A stretch of DNA of 64,000 nt from Paraburkholderia guartelaensis (GCF_004353905.1 NZ_SMOD01000008.1:225856-289855); one strand, 5' to 3'; positions 52,122 through 61,491 are shown, counted from the stretch's first letter. Numbers and translations are program-made. The notes: generated by a model from the sequence alone, not told the origin.

Positions 52122-52946
52122 TTACTGCGTCCGGATCGGCTCGACCTTGTAGTCGCGCGTGAACTTGTACGGCGAATTCACGCCGAGCCATTTGTCGAAG
52201 CTCTGCTGCAATCCGCTCGACTTGTCGTAGTCGTGCAGAACCTTGTTGACCGCAGCCATCAACGCCGGCTCGTTCTTGTTTATCACCACGCCCCAGCGCT
52301 CCTCATACACCGGCGCAGCCAGCAAGCGGTATTGCGGGCCGCCCTTTTGCGCGGCTTCATTCGCAAAGCGCGCGAGGATGTTCTGGCCGGCGACGAGCCC
52401 CTCCACCTTGCCTTGCTGGAGTGCGAGGAATGCCGACGGAATATCGTGGAAGGTCAGCAGATTCGAGTTCGGCAGACGCGTGACGGACACTGCCGCTGAA
52501 CTCGACCCTTCGGACGCGGCGATTTTCTTGCCGCTCAACTGTTCGAGGTTCTGGATCGAGGAGTCGGCGCGCACGAGCACACGGATAGGCGCGACGTAGT
52601 ACTGGTCGCTGTAGTCGACCTGCGCGGCGCGGGCGGGCAACCAGGCCATGGCGGCAGCAAGCACGTCGACGCGATGCGTCTTCAGCTCGGGGATGCGCGC
52701 ATCGGTCGACAGCGTTCGATGCTCGAGCTTGACGCCAAGCCCTTGGGCAAGCGCGCGGCATACGTCGACATCGAAGCCGACGATCTGGCGTGTGTTGGGA
52801 TCGGGGAAGGCATACGGTTCGCTGGCGTTCTGCGTGCCGCACACGAGCGTGCCGCGAGCCTTGATGTCGGCAAGTTCATCCGCATGCACGCTGCTTACGC
52901 CGGCGAGGATGGTGATCATCAGGAAGGCGAGTTTTCGTTGCCACAT
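52122..52946 (-). CDS. amino-acid ABC transporter substrate-binding protein
   Basis: 274 residues with a signal peptide (1-22, ending SSVHAD). Family 3 solute-binding protein: DIKARGTLVCGTQNASEPYAF, GFDVDVCRALAQGLG, then the hinge and second lobe ending WLGVNSPYKFTRDY. Polar or sulfur amino acids are usual ligands. Start fixed by a GGAGGAGA site. First gene of the operon that continues through permeases, ATPase, thiol dioxygenase, rhodanese and PLP lyase; divergent from a LysR gene. Confidence 0.93.
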   Translation of the reverse strand: MWQRKLAFLMITILAGVSSVHADELADIKARGTLVCGTQNASEPYAFPDPNTRQIVGFDVDVCRALAQGLGVKLEHRTLSTDARIPELKTHRVDVLAAAMAWLPARAAQVDYSDQYYVAPIRVLVRADSSIQNLEQLSGKKIAASEGSSSAAVSVTRLPNSNLLTFHDIPSAFLALQQGKVEGLVAGQNILARFANEAAQKGGPQYRLLAAPVYEERWGVVINKNEPALMAAVNKVLHDYDKSSGLQQSFDKWLGVNSPYKFTRDYKVEPIRTQ

Positions 52947-53065
52947 AGAGCGGGGTCTCCTCCAGAAGGGAAGTCTCTGCGATGACCGGCGCTGCCTGGA
53001 GCCGTGCCTTCGTGCGTCGCCGATCTGTGCCGGCGCGCTCGCATGCTTCCGGTTGCATAAATTCT

Positions 53066-53083
53066 GCTTGAGTAACAGCAAGC
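53066..53083. promoter_or_regulatory. inverted repeat between LysR gene and sulfur operon
   Basis: Arms GCTTG and CAAGC with an 8-base spacer in the divergent gap; T and A positions allow a T-N11-A reading. A second, AT-rich palindrome CAAAATTTTG lies at 53092-53101. Both are plausible LysR contacts, each too short to be certain. Confidence 0.4.
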
Positions 53084-53160
53084 TTATCGTTCAAAATTTT
53101 GGCTAACAATTTAATTCTTTGCCGGAAAGCATTAGCGTCGCTGAACTATTGGATCCCGGA

Positions 53161-54030
53161 ATGCAAAACCTCGATATTGACCTGCTACGCACTTTCGTTG
53201 CCATTGCGCAGCGCGAAACGTTCGCCTCGGCGGCCGAACAGGTCGGGCGTACCCAGTCCGCGATCACGCAGCAGATGCAGCGGCTCGAACAGGAAGTGGG
53301 CTGCGTGCTGTTTGAAAAGCGTGGCCGGCAGAAGACGATGACGACGGATGGATCGAGGCTGCTCGCTTACGCGCAGAGGATCCTCGCACTCAACGACCAG
53401 GCGGTGCAGCTCGCGCGTTCGAGAGGCGCGGGCGAGAAAGTCCGGATCGGGTCGCCGCACGACGTGGCGGATTCGATCCTGCCTAACATGCTGAGACGTC
53501 TATCCAAGCTCTCGACCGAGCTGCAGATGGAAATCAACGTCGGTCGCAGCCCCTTCCTGATGGACGCGTTGCGCGAGGGCGAACTCGACCTCGTGATTTC
53601 GACGCGCTACGACGAAGCCTTTCCGGGCGTGAAGCTGCGCACGTCGCCGATGGTATGGATCTGCGCGGAAGATTTCACGTTCAACCCGGGGGAGCCGGTG
53701 CCGCTCGTCATGGCCGACGAGTTGAGCCTCTTTCGCAAGCTCTCGATCGCCCAACTCGACGCGCACGGCATTTCGTGGCGGACGAGTTTCATTTCCCCAA
53801 CGCTAACGGGCATCAAGGCCGCGATCAGTGCAGGCCTTGGGGTCACTGCGCGGACCACCGAACTACTCGACGCGAATATGCGGGTGCTGACCGAGGGAGA
53901 CGGTCTGCCGCGCCTTCCTGACGTCGCGTTCTACCTGTACGTGCAGCCGACCTGCACGAGTAACATTCTGCGCGAGCTGTTCGAGTCGACCGAACGTATC
54001 GCAACTCGCTTCGGACCTGCGTTCGTCTAA
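53161..54030 (+). CDS. LysR family transcriptional regulator (divergent from sulfur operon)
   Basis: 289 residues from the ATG at 53161 (a TTG at 53119 in frame is less likely because the HTH begins at once: IDLLRTFVAIAQRETFASAAEQVG, then TQSAITQQMQRLE). C-terminal effector domain. It is divergent from the substrate-binding-protein gene, the classical position for the activator of that operon, so a sulfur amino acid or product such as O-acetylserine-like effector is expected; this is inference. Convergent with the acyl-CoA ligase gene. Confidence 0.92.
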   Translation: MQNLDIDLLRTFVAIAQRETFASAAEQVGRTQSAITQQMQRLEQEVGCVLFEKRGRQKTMTTDGSRLLAYAQRILALNDQAVQLARSRGAGEKVRIGSPHDVADSILPNMLRRLSKLSTELQMEINVGRSPFLMDALREGELDLVISTRYDEAFPGVKLRTSPMVWICAEDFTFNPGEPVPLVMADELSLFRKLSIAQLDAHGISWRTSFISPTLTGIKAAISAGLGVTARTTELLDANMRVLTEGDGLPRLPDVAFYLYVQPTCTSNILRELFESTERIATRFGPAFV

Positions 54031-54108
54031 CAGTCGCGGCTACGGCATACGGAGGGTACCCGACGGACGTCGAAACCAGACGCCTTCACGACGCTTTCTC
54101 GACGAAGG

Positions 54109-55641
54109 CTAGACCATGCTTTTGTACTCGCCCGCGGACAGTTGCGCCGCCAATACTTTTCTGTCTACTTTCCCGACCGCCGTTTCCGGCAGCGCGTCCA
54201 CGAATACCACGTCGTGCGGCACATAAATGCGAGAAAGGCGCTTTTTTACAGCCTCCTTCACTCGTTCAGCATCGACCAATGCGCGGTCTTTCGGCACAAC
54301 GAAGGCCACGGGCACTTCACCGAGATCGTGGTCCGCGCGCCCAACCACGCAGCACGCCGCGATGTCGTTTTCAGCGACGATCACGCTTTCGATCAGCAAC
54401 GGTGAAAGGTTTTCCCCGCCGCGAATAATGACGTCCTTGATGCGGCCCGTGACGTAGAGGTAGCCATCGGTGTCGAAGCGGCCGAGGTCACCCGTATGGA
54501 GCCAGCCGTCGGTGACTGTACGCGCGGTTGCGTCCGCTGCACCGAGGTAGCCGGTCATGAGGTTCGGCCCCGCAATACAGATTTCCCCTTCGATTCCCGG
54601 CACGTCGGTCATGGTGCTATCGCCCAACTGGAGCTTGACGGTCTGTCCGGGCAACACCTTGCCAACTGAGCCCATGCGGCGTGCCGCTGGCGGATTGAGC
54701 GTGCTCGTGCAGGTGGCCTCCGACAAACCATACGAGATGACGAGGGGGCAGCCAAGCTTCGCTTCGACTTCACGATGCAGCGCCTCGGTAATGGGTGCCG
54801 AGCCGCAGCGCGCCATGCGCAGTGCCGCGAGCGCTTCGGCGTCGAACTGTTGCGCGAGCATGCGCGAGTACATCGTCGGCACGCCGGTGATGATGGTCGG
54901 CTTGTAGCGCTTCATCAGTTCGGGCATGTCCTCGGCCCGAAAGCGCGGAGAGAACACGACGGTCGCGCCCGCGAGCAGCGGTGCAAAGAGCTGGTTGTTC
55001 ACGCCATTGGTGTGATAGATCGGCATCACGTGCAGCAGACGGTCATCGCCAGAAAGCGCGCTTTGTGCGAGGACACCGAGCGCATTGTTCAGCAGCGCCG
55101 CCTGCGTGAGTTGAACGACCTTGGGCCGTCCCGTGCTGCCCGACGTGAAGAGCAGCAGCGCGGCACTTGTCATGGGGACATCGACACGCTGGCAATGCGA
55201 TGCTTCGGTCAAACTCGCAAACTGAATGGGCCTGGCCGCATCCGGAATGGCCAGTTCGCTGACGAGCGGCAAATTGTCGATATCGTGCACGACAAGGCGT
55301 GCGCTCGTTTCGATGAGTCGCGCGCTGACTTCTTCAGCAGGCAGCTTGGGTTCGAACACACACGGACACAAGCCAGCGCGAATCGACGCCAGCAGGACGA
55401 TCACTGCATCGAGCGAACGGGTCATCACGATCGCAACGGCGTCGCCGGGACGTGCGTCGTACCGCAAAAGATTCGCCGCGACCGTGTCCGTATCGCGTGC
55501 GAGATCGGCGTACGAAATCGTTCGGGCTCCATCGGTGAGCGCGGGGCGTTGCTGTACGTCGGGCAGTTGCCAATACTGCTGAAAGGCCTGCGCGAGACTC
55601 GTCGGTCTATGTTCCAGATTCAGGGCAGTCGATGGCTTCAC
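54109..55641 (-). CDS. acyl-CoA synthetase (AMP-forming)
   Basis: 510 residues, ANL superfamily. P-loop-like LLFTSGSTGRPKVVQLT (about 155-171), SYGLSEATCTS (A5), YVTGRIKDVIIRGGENLSP (A8), and the C-terminal catalytic Lys in ETAVGKVDRK (A10). It activates a carboxylic acid with ATP and CoA. Related to bacterial medium-chain or aryl-CoA ligases; the acid is not evident. Last gene of the minus-strand operon, 5 bases after the CoA-transferase beta gene. Confidence 0.92.
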   Translation of the reverse strand: MKPSTALNLEHRPTSLAQAFQQYWQLPDVQQRPALTDGARTISYADLARDTDTVAANLLRYDARPGDAVAIVMTRSLDAVIVLLASIRAGLCPCVFEPKLPAEEVSARLIETSARLVVHDIDNLPLVSELAIPDAARPIQFASLTEASHCQRVDVPMTSAALLLFTSGSTGRPKVVQLTQAALLNNALGVLAQSALSGDDRLLHVMPIYHTNGVNNQLFAPLLAGATVVFSPRFRAEDMPELMKRYKPTIITGVPTMYSRMLAQQFDAEALAALRMARCGSAPITEALHREVEAKLGCPLVISYGLSEATCTSTLNPPAARRMGSVGKVLPGQTVKLQLGDSTMTDVPGIEGEICIAGPNLMTGYLGAADATARTVTDGWLHTGDLGRFDTDGYLYVTGRIKDVIIRGGENLSPLLIESVIVAENDIAACCVVGRADHDLGEVPVAFVVPKDRALVDAERVKEAVKKRLSRIYVPHDVVFVDALPETAVGKVDRKVLAAQLSAGEYKSMV

Positions 55642-55646
55642 GTTGG

Positions 55647-56381
55647 TTACCTGAGTCGAATAACTGCATCGCGTTCAAATTGCCCAGCGGGGTCGAGCGA
55701 CTGTAGTGCCTCGCGCTCGCGTGCCGTGGGCGGGGCAGTGGGTTCGGCGCCGGTGGCATCGAACGTGAAGCCGGTGCGCTCGCGCACTTCTTCGAGACTC
55801 GATTCCGGGTGCCACGAATGCAACGCGAGCCTGCCGTCGCGCTTCACGAACACGGCGATCGGCGTGACCACGCCATGCATGCCGCCCCACGACGTGACGA
55901 AGTCGAGTTTCTCGACCAGCGTGCGCTTCGAATGCTCTGTGCGCCACGTGCACGCGCGTTTTGCCGTTGGCAACATCACCGCGCCGCCGCCTCCGCCTGG
56001 CAAGCGCACCTTCGGATGCGCCCATTCGCCGATGCATGAATTGTTCGCGCAGCCCGCGCCGTCGAGCTGGGCCGCACCGAGGAACGTGAGGTCCATGCGG
56101 CCGCGCGTGCACAGGTCGTAGAAGTCCTCGTTGGCAAAAATCGACGCCGAGCCTTCGGCGAGCACGGGATCGGAGCTGGAGACCGGAACGCACGAGGGCG
56201 ACGGATCGACGCCGCCCGCGACGTTGATATAGATGAAGTCCCAGTCATACGCGCGCTTCGCGAGCAGACACGCGAGCATCGGTGGCGTGGAGTTCACACC
56301 GCTGAACGTGATCTCGTTTGGGCGGATGAAGCGCGCGAGATTGGTGACGATGTAGGAGAAACCGCTCCATTGCTCAGCCAT
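55647..56381 (-). CDS. CoA-transferase family protein, subunit B
   Basis: 244 residues of the family I CoA-transferase beta type (IpdB/GctB-like): ITFSGVNSTPPMLACLLAKR, DPVLAEGSASIF and MDLTFLGAAQLDGAGCANNS. The usual catalytic Glu may be that of LAEGS. Start at 56381 has a GGAGG site and overlaps the end of the subunit A gene by 8 bases, so the two chains are made together. In this family some pairs transfer CoA and others (IpdAB) open rings of CoA thioesters. Confidence 0.85.
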   Translation of the reverse strand: MAEQWSGFSYIVTNLARFIRPNEITFSGVNSTPPMLACLLAKRAYDWDFIYINVAGGVDPSPSCVPVSSSDPVLAEGSASIFANEDFYDLCTRGRMDLTFLGAAQLDGAGCANNSCIGEWAHPKVRLPGGGGGAVMLPTAKRACTWRTEHSKRTLVEKLDFVTSWGGMHGVVTPIAVFVKRDGRLALHSWHPESSLEEVRERTGFTFDATGAEPTAPPTAREREALQSLDPAGQFERDAVIRLR

Positions 56382-57207
56382 GCTGACGTGCCTCCATTTC
56401 TGGCGCTGCATCCATATGGCTGGCGAGCGCGTGCGGTCCGTCCTCGAGGTACGCTTCGACGGCCGGATAGTCGATTGCATACGACGGCCAGCACGAGCCT
56501 GGCCATGCGCCGTTTTTGACGATCGCGTAGTTCTGCACCATGAAATAAGGCACGACGGTGAGTTCAGGCTGATCGGCGAAGTTTTCGTCCGATACTTCTT
56601 CGGCAACCACGAGCACGCTCTTCGCGGCCCGGCTCATGATACGGTCCCAGTGATACGTGCCCGCGATACGCACATTGCCGAGCTTGTCCACGCTCGACGC
56701 GTGAATCACGGCGAAGTCCGGCGAGATCGCGGGGATGACGTACGTTTTCTGGTCGCTGCCATACGGGTCGTCCAGGCACTTCCAGTCGTTGATGCGTACG
56801 AGTTCGCTTCCATGCAGCCCACCGCACGGCATGAACGGCACGCCGAATGCCGCCGCCCGCAAACCGGCGGTGAGACTTGCGCAGGCGTGTTCTTCGAGCT
56901 TCAGGTCGCCTTTTTCGACCGCACGCCGATACCACGGCGCGAGCCCGAAATTGCCCTCCATCGCGACGATGCCGCAGCGCGCGCGCGAAGCAACGCCTGC
57001 GCGGCACAGAATGTCGATGTCGTAACCGGGCGACTGTTTGATGATCTCGATGTCGCGCTTCTCCTGGCGGATCAGTTCACGCACGAACGCGAACGGGCCA
57101 CGATGCAGGAAGCTTCCGCCCAGGCCGAGCGAAGCCCCGTCGGGCACGAGCGCAACCAGTTCTGCAAGCGATACTTCCTTGTCCTTGCTGGCAAATCCGG
57201 AACTCAT
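56374..57207 (-). CDS. CoA-transferase family protein, subunit A
   Basis: 277 residues of the family I CoA-transferase alpha type: LVPDGASLGLGGSFLHRGPFAFVREL (CoA-binding glycine loop), MPCGGLHGSEL and VIPAISPDFAVIHASSVDKLGNV. Similar in plan to GctA and IpdA. Start at 57207 has a CAGGAG site and shares ATGA with the stop of the crotonase gene, so translation is coupled on both sides. Confidence 0.87.
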   Translation of the reverse strand: MSSGFASKDKEVSLAELVALVPDGASLGLGGSFLHRGPFAFVRELIRQEKRDIEIIKQSPGYDIDILCRAGVASRARCGIVAMEGNFGLAPWYRRAVEKGDLKLEEHACASLTAGLRAAAFGVPFMPCGGLHGSELVRINDWKCLDDPYGSDQKTYVIPAISPDFAVIHASSVDKLGNVRIAGTYHWDRIMSRAAKSVLVVAEEVSDENFADQPELTVVPYFMVQNYAIVKNGAWPGSCWPSYAIDYPAVEAYLEDGPHALASHMDAAPEMEARQHG

Positions 57208-57947
57208 ACGATTTTCTCCTGCGCCTTTTTCGAGGCGGTGAGATAGGCTTCGATTCGCGTGTGGATACCCGGCGCGCACGCTGAACGCACGAGCGCGGCA
57301 AGGTCGGTGTCGGCCTGTTCAGTGTCGAGGGCGCGCCGCAACAACGCGCGGCTCTCCGCGGGCAAGGCGTTCACGCGCTCCAGCGCTTCCGCGATCAAAC
57401 CCGCGTGCTGCTCAGGACCCACAACACGTTCGATAAAGCCGTTAGCGATCGCGCGTTCGACATCGAACGTGGCGGCCATTTCCAGAATACGCTGCGCTTC
57501 TCGCGTGCCGACGATGCGCGCGAAGCGCGCCGAGCCCAGCGCGAGCCCGAACTTCAGGCCAGGCATGCGGAACGTCGAGCCCGGGGCCGCGGCGCGCAGA
57601 TTGCAGGCAGCGATCAGGTCGACGCCGGCGCCGAAGTTCCTGCCGTGTGCGAGCGCGACCGTGAAACACGGTGAACTCGCGATCTTGTTCAGGAGTACCT
57701 CGATGCGCACGAAGCGCAGCAGCAGATCGCCTTCGCTTTGTGACTGCACGTCACTCATGTCGAATCCTGCACTGAAGCAGCGGCCCTCGCCTTGCAGTAC
57801 GACGAGCGGTGTCCCGGCGGCTTGCGCTTCATCGAACGCCTGGATCAATTCCTCCACGAGACTCGCGCATAGCGCATTCAGCTTGTCCGGGCGATTGAGT
57901 GTGATCGTCCAATGCGTGGGCAATTTCGATACGACGATCGTGCTCAT
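57204..57947 (-). CDS. crotonase-fold protein lacking both catalytic glutamates
   Basis: 247 residues, enoyl-CoA hydratase/isomerase family: LNRPDKLNAL, the oxyanion-hole segments GRCFSAGFDMSDV and HGRNFGAGVDLIAACN. Where hydratases have the two catalytic Glu (GGGxELA and the PE of the FGQPE type) this protein has Asp in GVDLI and Gly in FRMPGLKFG. Ordinary hydration is therefore unlikely; isomerase, hydrolase or C-C cleavage roles are possible. ATGA overlaps with both neighbours place it firmly in the operon. Confidence 0.87.
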   Translation of the reverse strand: MSTIVVSKLPTHWTITLNRPDKLNALCASLVEELIQAFDEAQAAGTPLVVLQGEGRCFSAGFDMSDVQSQSEGDLLLRFVRIEVLLNKIASSPCFTVALAHGRNFGAGVDLIAACNLRAAAPGSTFRMPGLKFGLALGSARFARIVGTREAQRILEMAATFDVERAIANGFIERVVGPEQHAGLIAEALERVNALPAESRALLRRALDTEQADTDLAALVRSACAPGIHTRIEAYLTASKKAQEKIV

Positions 57948-59092
57948 GCCGCGACCTCCGACTTGCTGAGCAAATCAGCGTTGTGCTCACCGAGGCCGGG
58001 CGGACGCATGCGGATTTCCGGCGCCTTGCCGGAGAAGCGCACGGGCGAGGCGAATGTCTTCGTCTGAACGCCGTTCGGCAGTTCGAGCGGCTGCACCCAT
58101 TCCATATGCTCCACCTGGACGTCCTTCAATACCTCGGAGTATGTATTGATTGGCGCACAGGGCACGCCTGCTGCGCGAAAGCGCTCGATCCAGTGCGCGG
58201 CGTCGTCCGCGGCAAATATCGCCTCGAGCGTATCGCGCAGCGCGACCTGGTGCTGCGCACGCGAAGTGGGGCTGGCATAGCGCGGGTCGGCATCCAGATC
58301 GGGGCGCCCGACAACCGAGCAAACCGACTTCCACAGCGCGTTGTTGCCCGCGGCCATGCCGAAGTAAGTGTCGCGCGCCTTGAACGCCTGATAGGGCGCA
58401 TTGCGCGGATGCGCTGAGCCGAGTTTCTGGGGGTCGCGACCTGTTCCAAAGTATTCGGACGTCTGCAGCGCGGCGATAGCGAGCGTAGCGCCCAGCATAG
58501 GCACGTCGATGTGGGTGCCTTCGCCCGTAGCCGCGACACCGCGCAAGGCCGACGCCACAGAAAACGCGGCATAAAGGCCGGCAGAAAAATCCGCAAGCGG
58601 CACGCCGCACTTGACCGGTGCGCCGTCAGGCTCGCCCGTGATGCTCATGATGCCGCTCATGGCCTGTACGGTCAGGTCGAAGCCGCCTTCCTGCGCACGC
58701 GGTCCCGTCTGGCCATACGCGGAAATCGAGCAATAGACGATACCAGGCTTTGTCGCGCGAACATCGTCGTAGCCAAGGCCAAGGCGGCTCATCACCCCAG
58801 GACGATTATTTTCGATGACGACATCCGCCGTATGGATCAGCGCCTTGGCCTGCTCGATGTCTTCCGGATTCTTGAGATCCAGCGTGACCGAGCGCTTGTT
58901 CCGGTTCAGCGAGGCGAAATTCTCGCTGTAGCCGTCGGAAATCGGTGGCCAGGCTCGCAGCGTGTCGCCGCCTTGCGGATGCTCGACCTTGATGACGTCT
59001 GCGCCCATATCTGCGAGGAGCATGCCGCAATAGGGGCCCGCTGCCACATTGCAAAACTCGATGACCCTGACTCCCTTGAGTGGCTGATCCAT
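57944..59092 (-). CDS. CaiB/BaiF (family III) CoA-transferase
   Basis: 382 residues: KGVRVIEFCNVAAGPYCGMLLADMGADVIKVE at the start, NRNKRSVTLDLK, and the catalytic Asp in GGFDLTVQAMSG, as in formyl-CoA and carnitine CoA-transferases. It moves CoA from a donor thioester to a carboxylic acid. 3-Sulfinopropionate CoA-transferase belongs to this family too. First gene of the operon; ATG at 59092 has a GAGG site and faces the IclR gene across 287 bases with two operator-like repeats. Confidence 0.92.
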   Translation of the reverse strand: MDQPLKGVRVIEFCNVAAGPYCGMLLADMGADVIKVEHPQGGDTLRAWPPISDGYSENFASLNRNKRSVTLDLKNPEDIEQAKALIHTADVVIENNRPGVMSRLGLGYDDVRATKPGIVYCSISAYGQTGPRAQEGGFDLTVQAMSGIMSITGEPDGAPVKCGVPLADFSAGLYAAFSVASALRGVAATGEGTHIDVPMLGATLAIAALQTSEYFGTGRDPQKLGSAHPRNAPYQAFKARDTYFGMAAGNNALWKSVCSVVGRPDLDADPRYASPTSRAQHQVALRDTLEAIFAADDAAHWIERFRAAGVPCAPINTYSEVLKDVQVEHMEWVQPLELPNGVQTKTFASPVRFSGKAPEIRMRPPGLGEHNADLLSKSEVAA

Positions 59093-59218
59093 TCGTGTCC
59101 TCGTGCTGTCAGTTCGGATTGTCCCGGCGCTAGAAGAGGCGCGCCGCTGGTTGGTACTGCGCCTGAAACCTATTCTGAATGCGACGAAATCCAATGTAAA
59201 CCAAAAATTGATACTGTC

Positions 59219-59235
59219 ATCCCAAGAATTAGGAT
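59219..59235. promoter_or_regulatory. putative IclR operator, site A
   Basis: ATCCCAAGAATTAGGAT, a near-palindrome 127 bases upstream of the CaiB-type gene. It shares its pattern (RTCCYA, N5, TTAGGAY, 17 bp in all) with sites B and C. IclR-family operators are palindromes of about this size. Confidence 0.65.
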
Positions 59236-59361
59236 ATAGAGATTGGGGGAAATACCGATACGTAAGGCGCCGACACGGCCGCCTTTCTTGCGTGCCGGCG
59301 AGTTGGCGTTGGCGCGACAGAAGCGCTGTTTGCCGATGAGCCGATGTAGAATGAGTTCTTT

Positions 59362-59378
59362 ATCCCAGCATTTAGGAC
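59362..59378. promoter_or_regulatory. putative IclR operator, site B
   Basis: ATCCCAGCATTTAGGAC ends one base before the ATG of the IclR gene; its AGGA doubles as the ribosome binding site. Binding here would block both transcription and translation starts, fitting autorepression. Confidence 0.65.
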
Positions 59379-59379
59379 C

Positions 59380-60129
59380 ATGGACAAGACGCTGCTGAAG
59401 GGCTTGATGTTGCTGGAAATGCTTGCCGATCAGAGCGGCAAGCCGGTGACCATCCCGGTTCTGGCGGAAAAGGTGGGGCTGACCAAAAGCAATACGCACC
59501 GGACCTTGCAGACACTGGCGCACGCGGGCTACGCCACACGCGACGACGCCACCGGCAACTATCGCAGCACGTTCAAGCTTTTCGAGCTTGGCGCGAAACA
59601 GATGGCGCAAATCGACGTGCGCCAGTTTGCGGCCGCGCACATGCGAGCGCTCATGGAACTGACGCAGGAGACCGTGCACCTGTCCATTCTCGACGGCGGT
59701 TCGGTCGTGTATGTGGACAAAGTCGAGAGTTTGCAGCCCGTGCGGGCGTACTCGGTGCTGGGTGGCCACGCGCCCGCGTACTGCGTCGCAACGGGCAAGA
59801 TTCTTCTTGCTCATCAGAGCGATCAGTACATAGCGCGGCATCTTCCCGAACTCGTGTCGCACACCAAGGCGACGATCACGGACCTGCCGGCGCTGAAGCT
59901 GGAGCTTTCCCGCGCGAAGGCCACTGGCTATGCGATCAACCGTGGCGAATGGCGCGAGAGCGTGGGTGGCGTAGCTGCGCCGATTTTCGACGCCTTCAAT
60001 TCGGTGAACGCGGCGATCGGCATTTCCGGACCACTGGAGCGCCTGAGCGTGAAGCGCATGAAAGAGCTCGCGCCCGCGGTTCAGGAGGTTGCACTGAAGA
60101 TTTCGCGGGCGATGGGGTTTCGTCAGTAA
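59380..60129 (+). CDS. IclR family transcriptional regulator
   Basis: 249 residues: winged HTH (LKGLMLLEMLADQSGKPVTIPVLAEKVGLTKSNTHRTLQTL) and a C-terminal GAF-like effector domain (GGSVVYVDKVESLQPVRAYSVLGGHAPAYCVATGK). IclR proteins usually control catabolic operons by sensing the substrate. It is divergent from the five-gene acyl-CoA operon. The 17-bp repeat found twice in that gap and once before the MHS transporter gene defines its probable regulon. Confidence 0.93.
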   Translation: MDKTLLKGLMLLEMLADQSGKPVTIPVLAEKVGLTKSNTHRTLQTLAHAGYATRDDATGNYRSTFKLFELGAKQMAQIDVRQFAAAHMRALMELTQETVHLSILDGGSVVYVDKVESLQPVRAYSVLGGHAPAYCVATGKILLAHQSDQYIARHLPELVSHTKATITDLPALKLELSRAKATGYAINRGEWRESVGGVAAPIFDAFNSVNAAIGISGPLERLSVKRMKELAPAVQEVALKISRAMGFRQ

Positions 60130-60159
60130 TCCGGGTTTCGCCGTGGCGGTCGCTTGAAT

Positions 60160-61458
60160 TTATGAAGCCGCTCCCGCAGACATGCTTTCAACCTGCCGGT
60201 CGTTCCCGCGCACGATCATGAGAGTCGAGAGCAGGGCAAACAGCGCCCCGATGGCAAGCCAGACGCCAGGCATCGCCTTGTTCGCTGTGACATGAATCAG
60301 GACTGTGCATATCGCAGGCGTAAATCCGCCGAACACGGCCTGCGAGAGACTGTAGGCAAGCGAAAAGCCGGTACCGCGCACATTGGCCGGGATGATTTCG
60401 GTGAGGGTGACCACGAGCGCCGCTTGATATGCGGCATACAGGAATGCGAATCCCGTCTCGACGAGTAAAAGACTGGTGAACGACGGTGCCGCAACCAGCC
60501 ATGTCATTGCCGGGTAGCTCACCACAGCGATCGTCAACGAGGAGCCGATCAGCAGTGGGCGGCGGCCTATGCGGTCCGATATGGCCGCCATCACCGGGAT
60601 CATCGTAAAAGTGACGAGCGCGACGCAAGTGGTCACGTAAAACGTGTCGATGGGCTTCAACCCGAGTTCGACGCGGCCGAACGTAGGTGTATAGGCCGTG
60701 ATGAGATAGAACATGATGCTGGTAAGGCTTACGAGCATCATGGCCCAAAAAATGATACGCCAGCTTTGCGCGAGCGACGAAAAGATTTCGCCAACACTCT
60801 GGCGTCTGCGCGCCTCGAACGCGTGTGACTCCTGCACCGAACGGCGAATCCAGAAAAGCACGGGAACGATCGAGCAGCCGAGCAGGAAAGGGATACGCCA
60901 GCCCCACGCGTTCATCTGCTCGCCCGTGAGCATGAAGCGCAATGCAACGCCAAGGATCGCCGCGAGCAATACCGAAATCTGCTGGCTTGCGGACTGCCAC
61001 GACACGTAGAAGCCACGGCGCCCCGGTGGGGCGATTTCCGATAAATAGACCGACACGCCGCCCGACTCCGCACCGGCAGAAAAGCCCTGCAGCAAACGCC
61101 CAAAGATGACGAGTGTCGGCGCGAGCAGACCAATGCTGGCGTAGTTCGGTGTGACGGCAATCAGCAGCACGCCGATCGACATCAACGTAAGTGTGAGCAG
61201 CAGGCCAGCGCGTCTTCCATGCCTGTCCATGTAGGAGCCGAGCACGATCGCGCCAAGTGGACGCATCAGGAAGCCCATGCCGAAGGTCGCGAGTGAAAGC
61301 ATGAGCGATACGTACTCGTTGTTGCCCGGAAACATTGCCTTCGCGATCGCCGACGCATAGAAGCCGTAGACCATGAAGTCGTACATCTCAAGAAAGTTAC
61401 CGCTGACTACGCGCACCACGGTTCCGGCCGTGGCTTGTCCCTTCGATTGCGTCTCCAT
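60160..61458 (-). CDS. MFS transporter, metabolite:H+ symporter
   Basis: 432 residues, 12 membrane helices, MHS family: VVSGNFLEMYDFMVYGFYA, MDRHGRRAG in loop 2-3, [15 protein letters not shown], and DRIGRRP in loop 8-9. Paralogue of the carrier at 42.7 kb. Start at the ATG at 61458 (GGAGA site); a GTG one codon earlier is the frame limit. Imports a carboxylate. Operator site C lies 34 bases upstream, tying it to the IclR gene that ends 31 bases from its stop. Divergent from the 3-mercaptopropionate-dioxygenase-like gene. Confidence 0.92.
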   Translation of the reverse strand: METQSKGQATAGTVVRVVSGNFLEMYDFMVYGFYASAIAKAMFPGNNEYVSLMLSLATFGMGFLMRPLGAIVLGSYMDRHGRRAGLLLTLTLMSIGVLLIAVTPNYASIGLLAPTLVIFGRLLQGFSAGAESGGVSVYLSEIAPPGRRGFYVSWQSASQQISVLLAAILGVALRFMLTGEQMNAWGWRIPFLLGCSIVPVLFWIRRSVQESHAFEARRRQSVGEIFSSLAQSWRIIFWAMMLVSLTSIMFYLITAYTPTFGRVELGLKPIDTFYVTTCVALVTFTMIPVMAAISDRIGRRPLLIGSSLTIAVVSYPAMTWLVAAPSFTSLLLVETGFAFLYAAYQAALVVTLTEIIPANVRGTGFSLAYSLSQAVFGGFTPAICTVLIHVTANKAMPGVWLAIGALFALLSTLMIVRGNDRQVESMSAGAAS

Positions 61459-61491
61459 CACGTCTCCAGATTTGATGCTGGTTTGTCGTGC

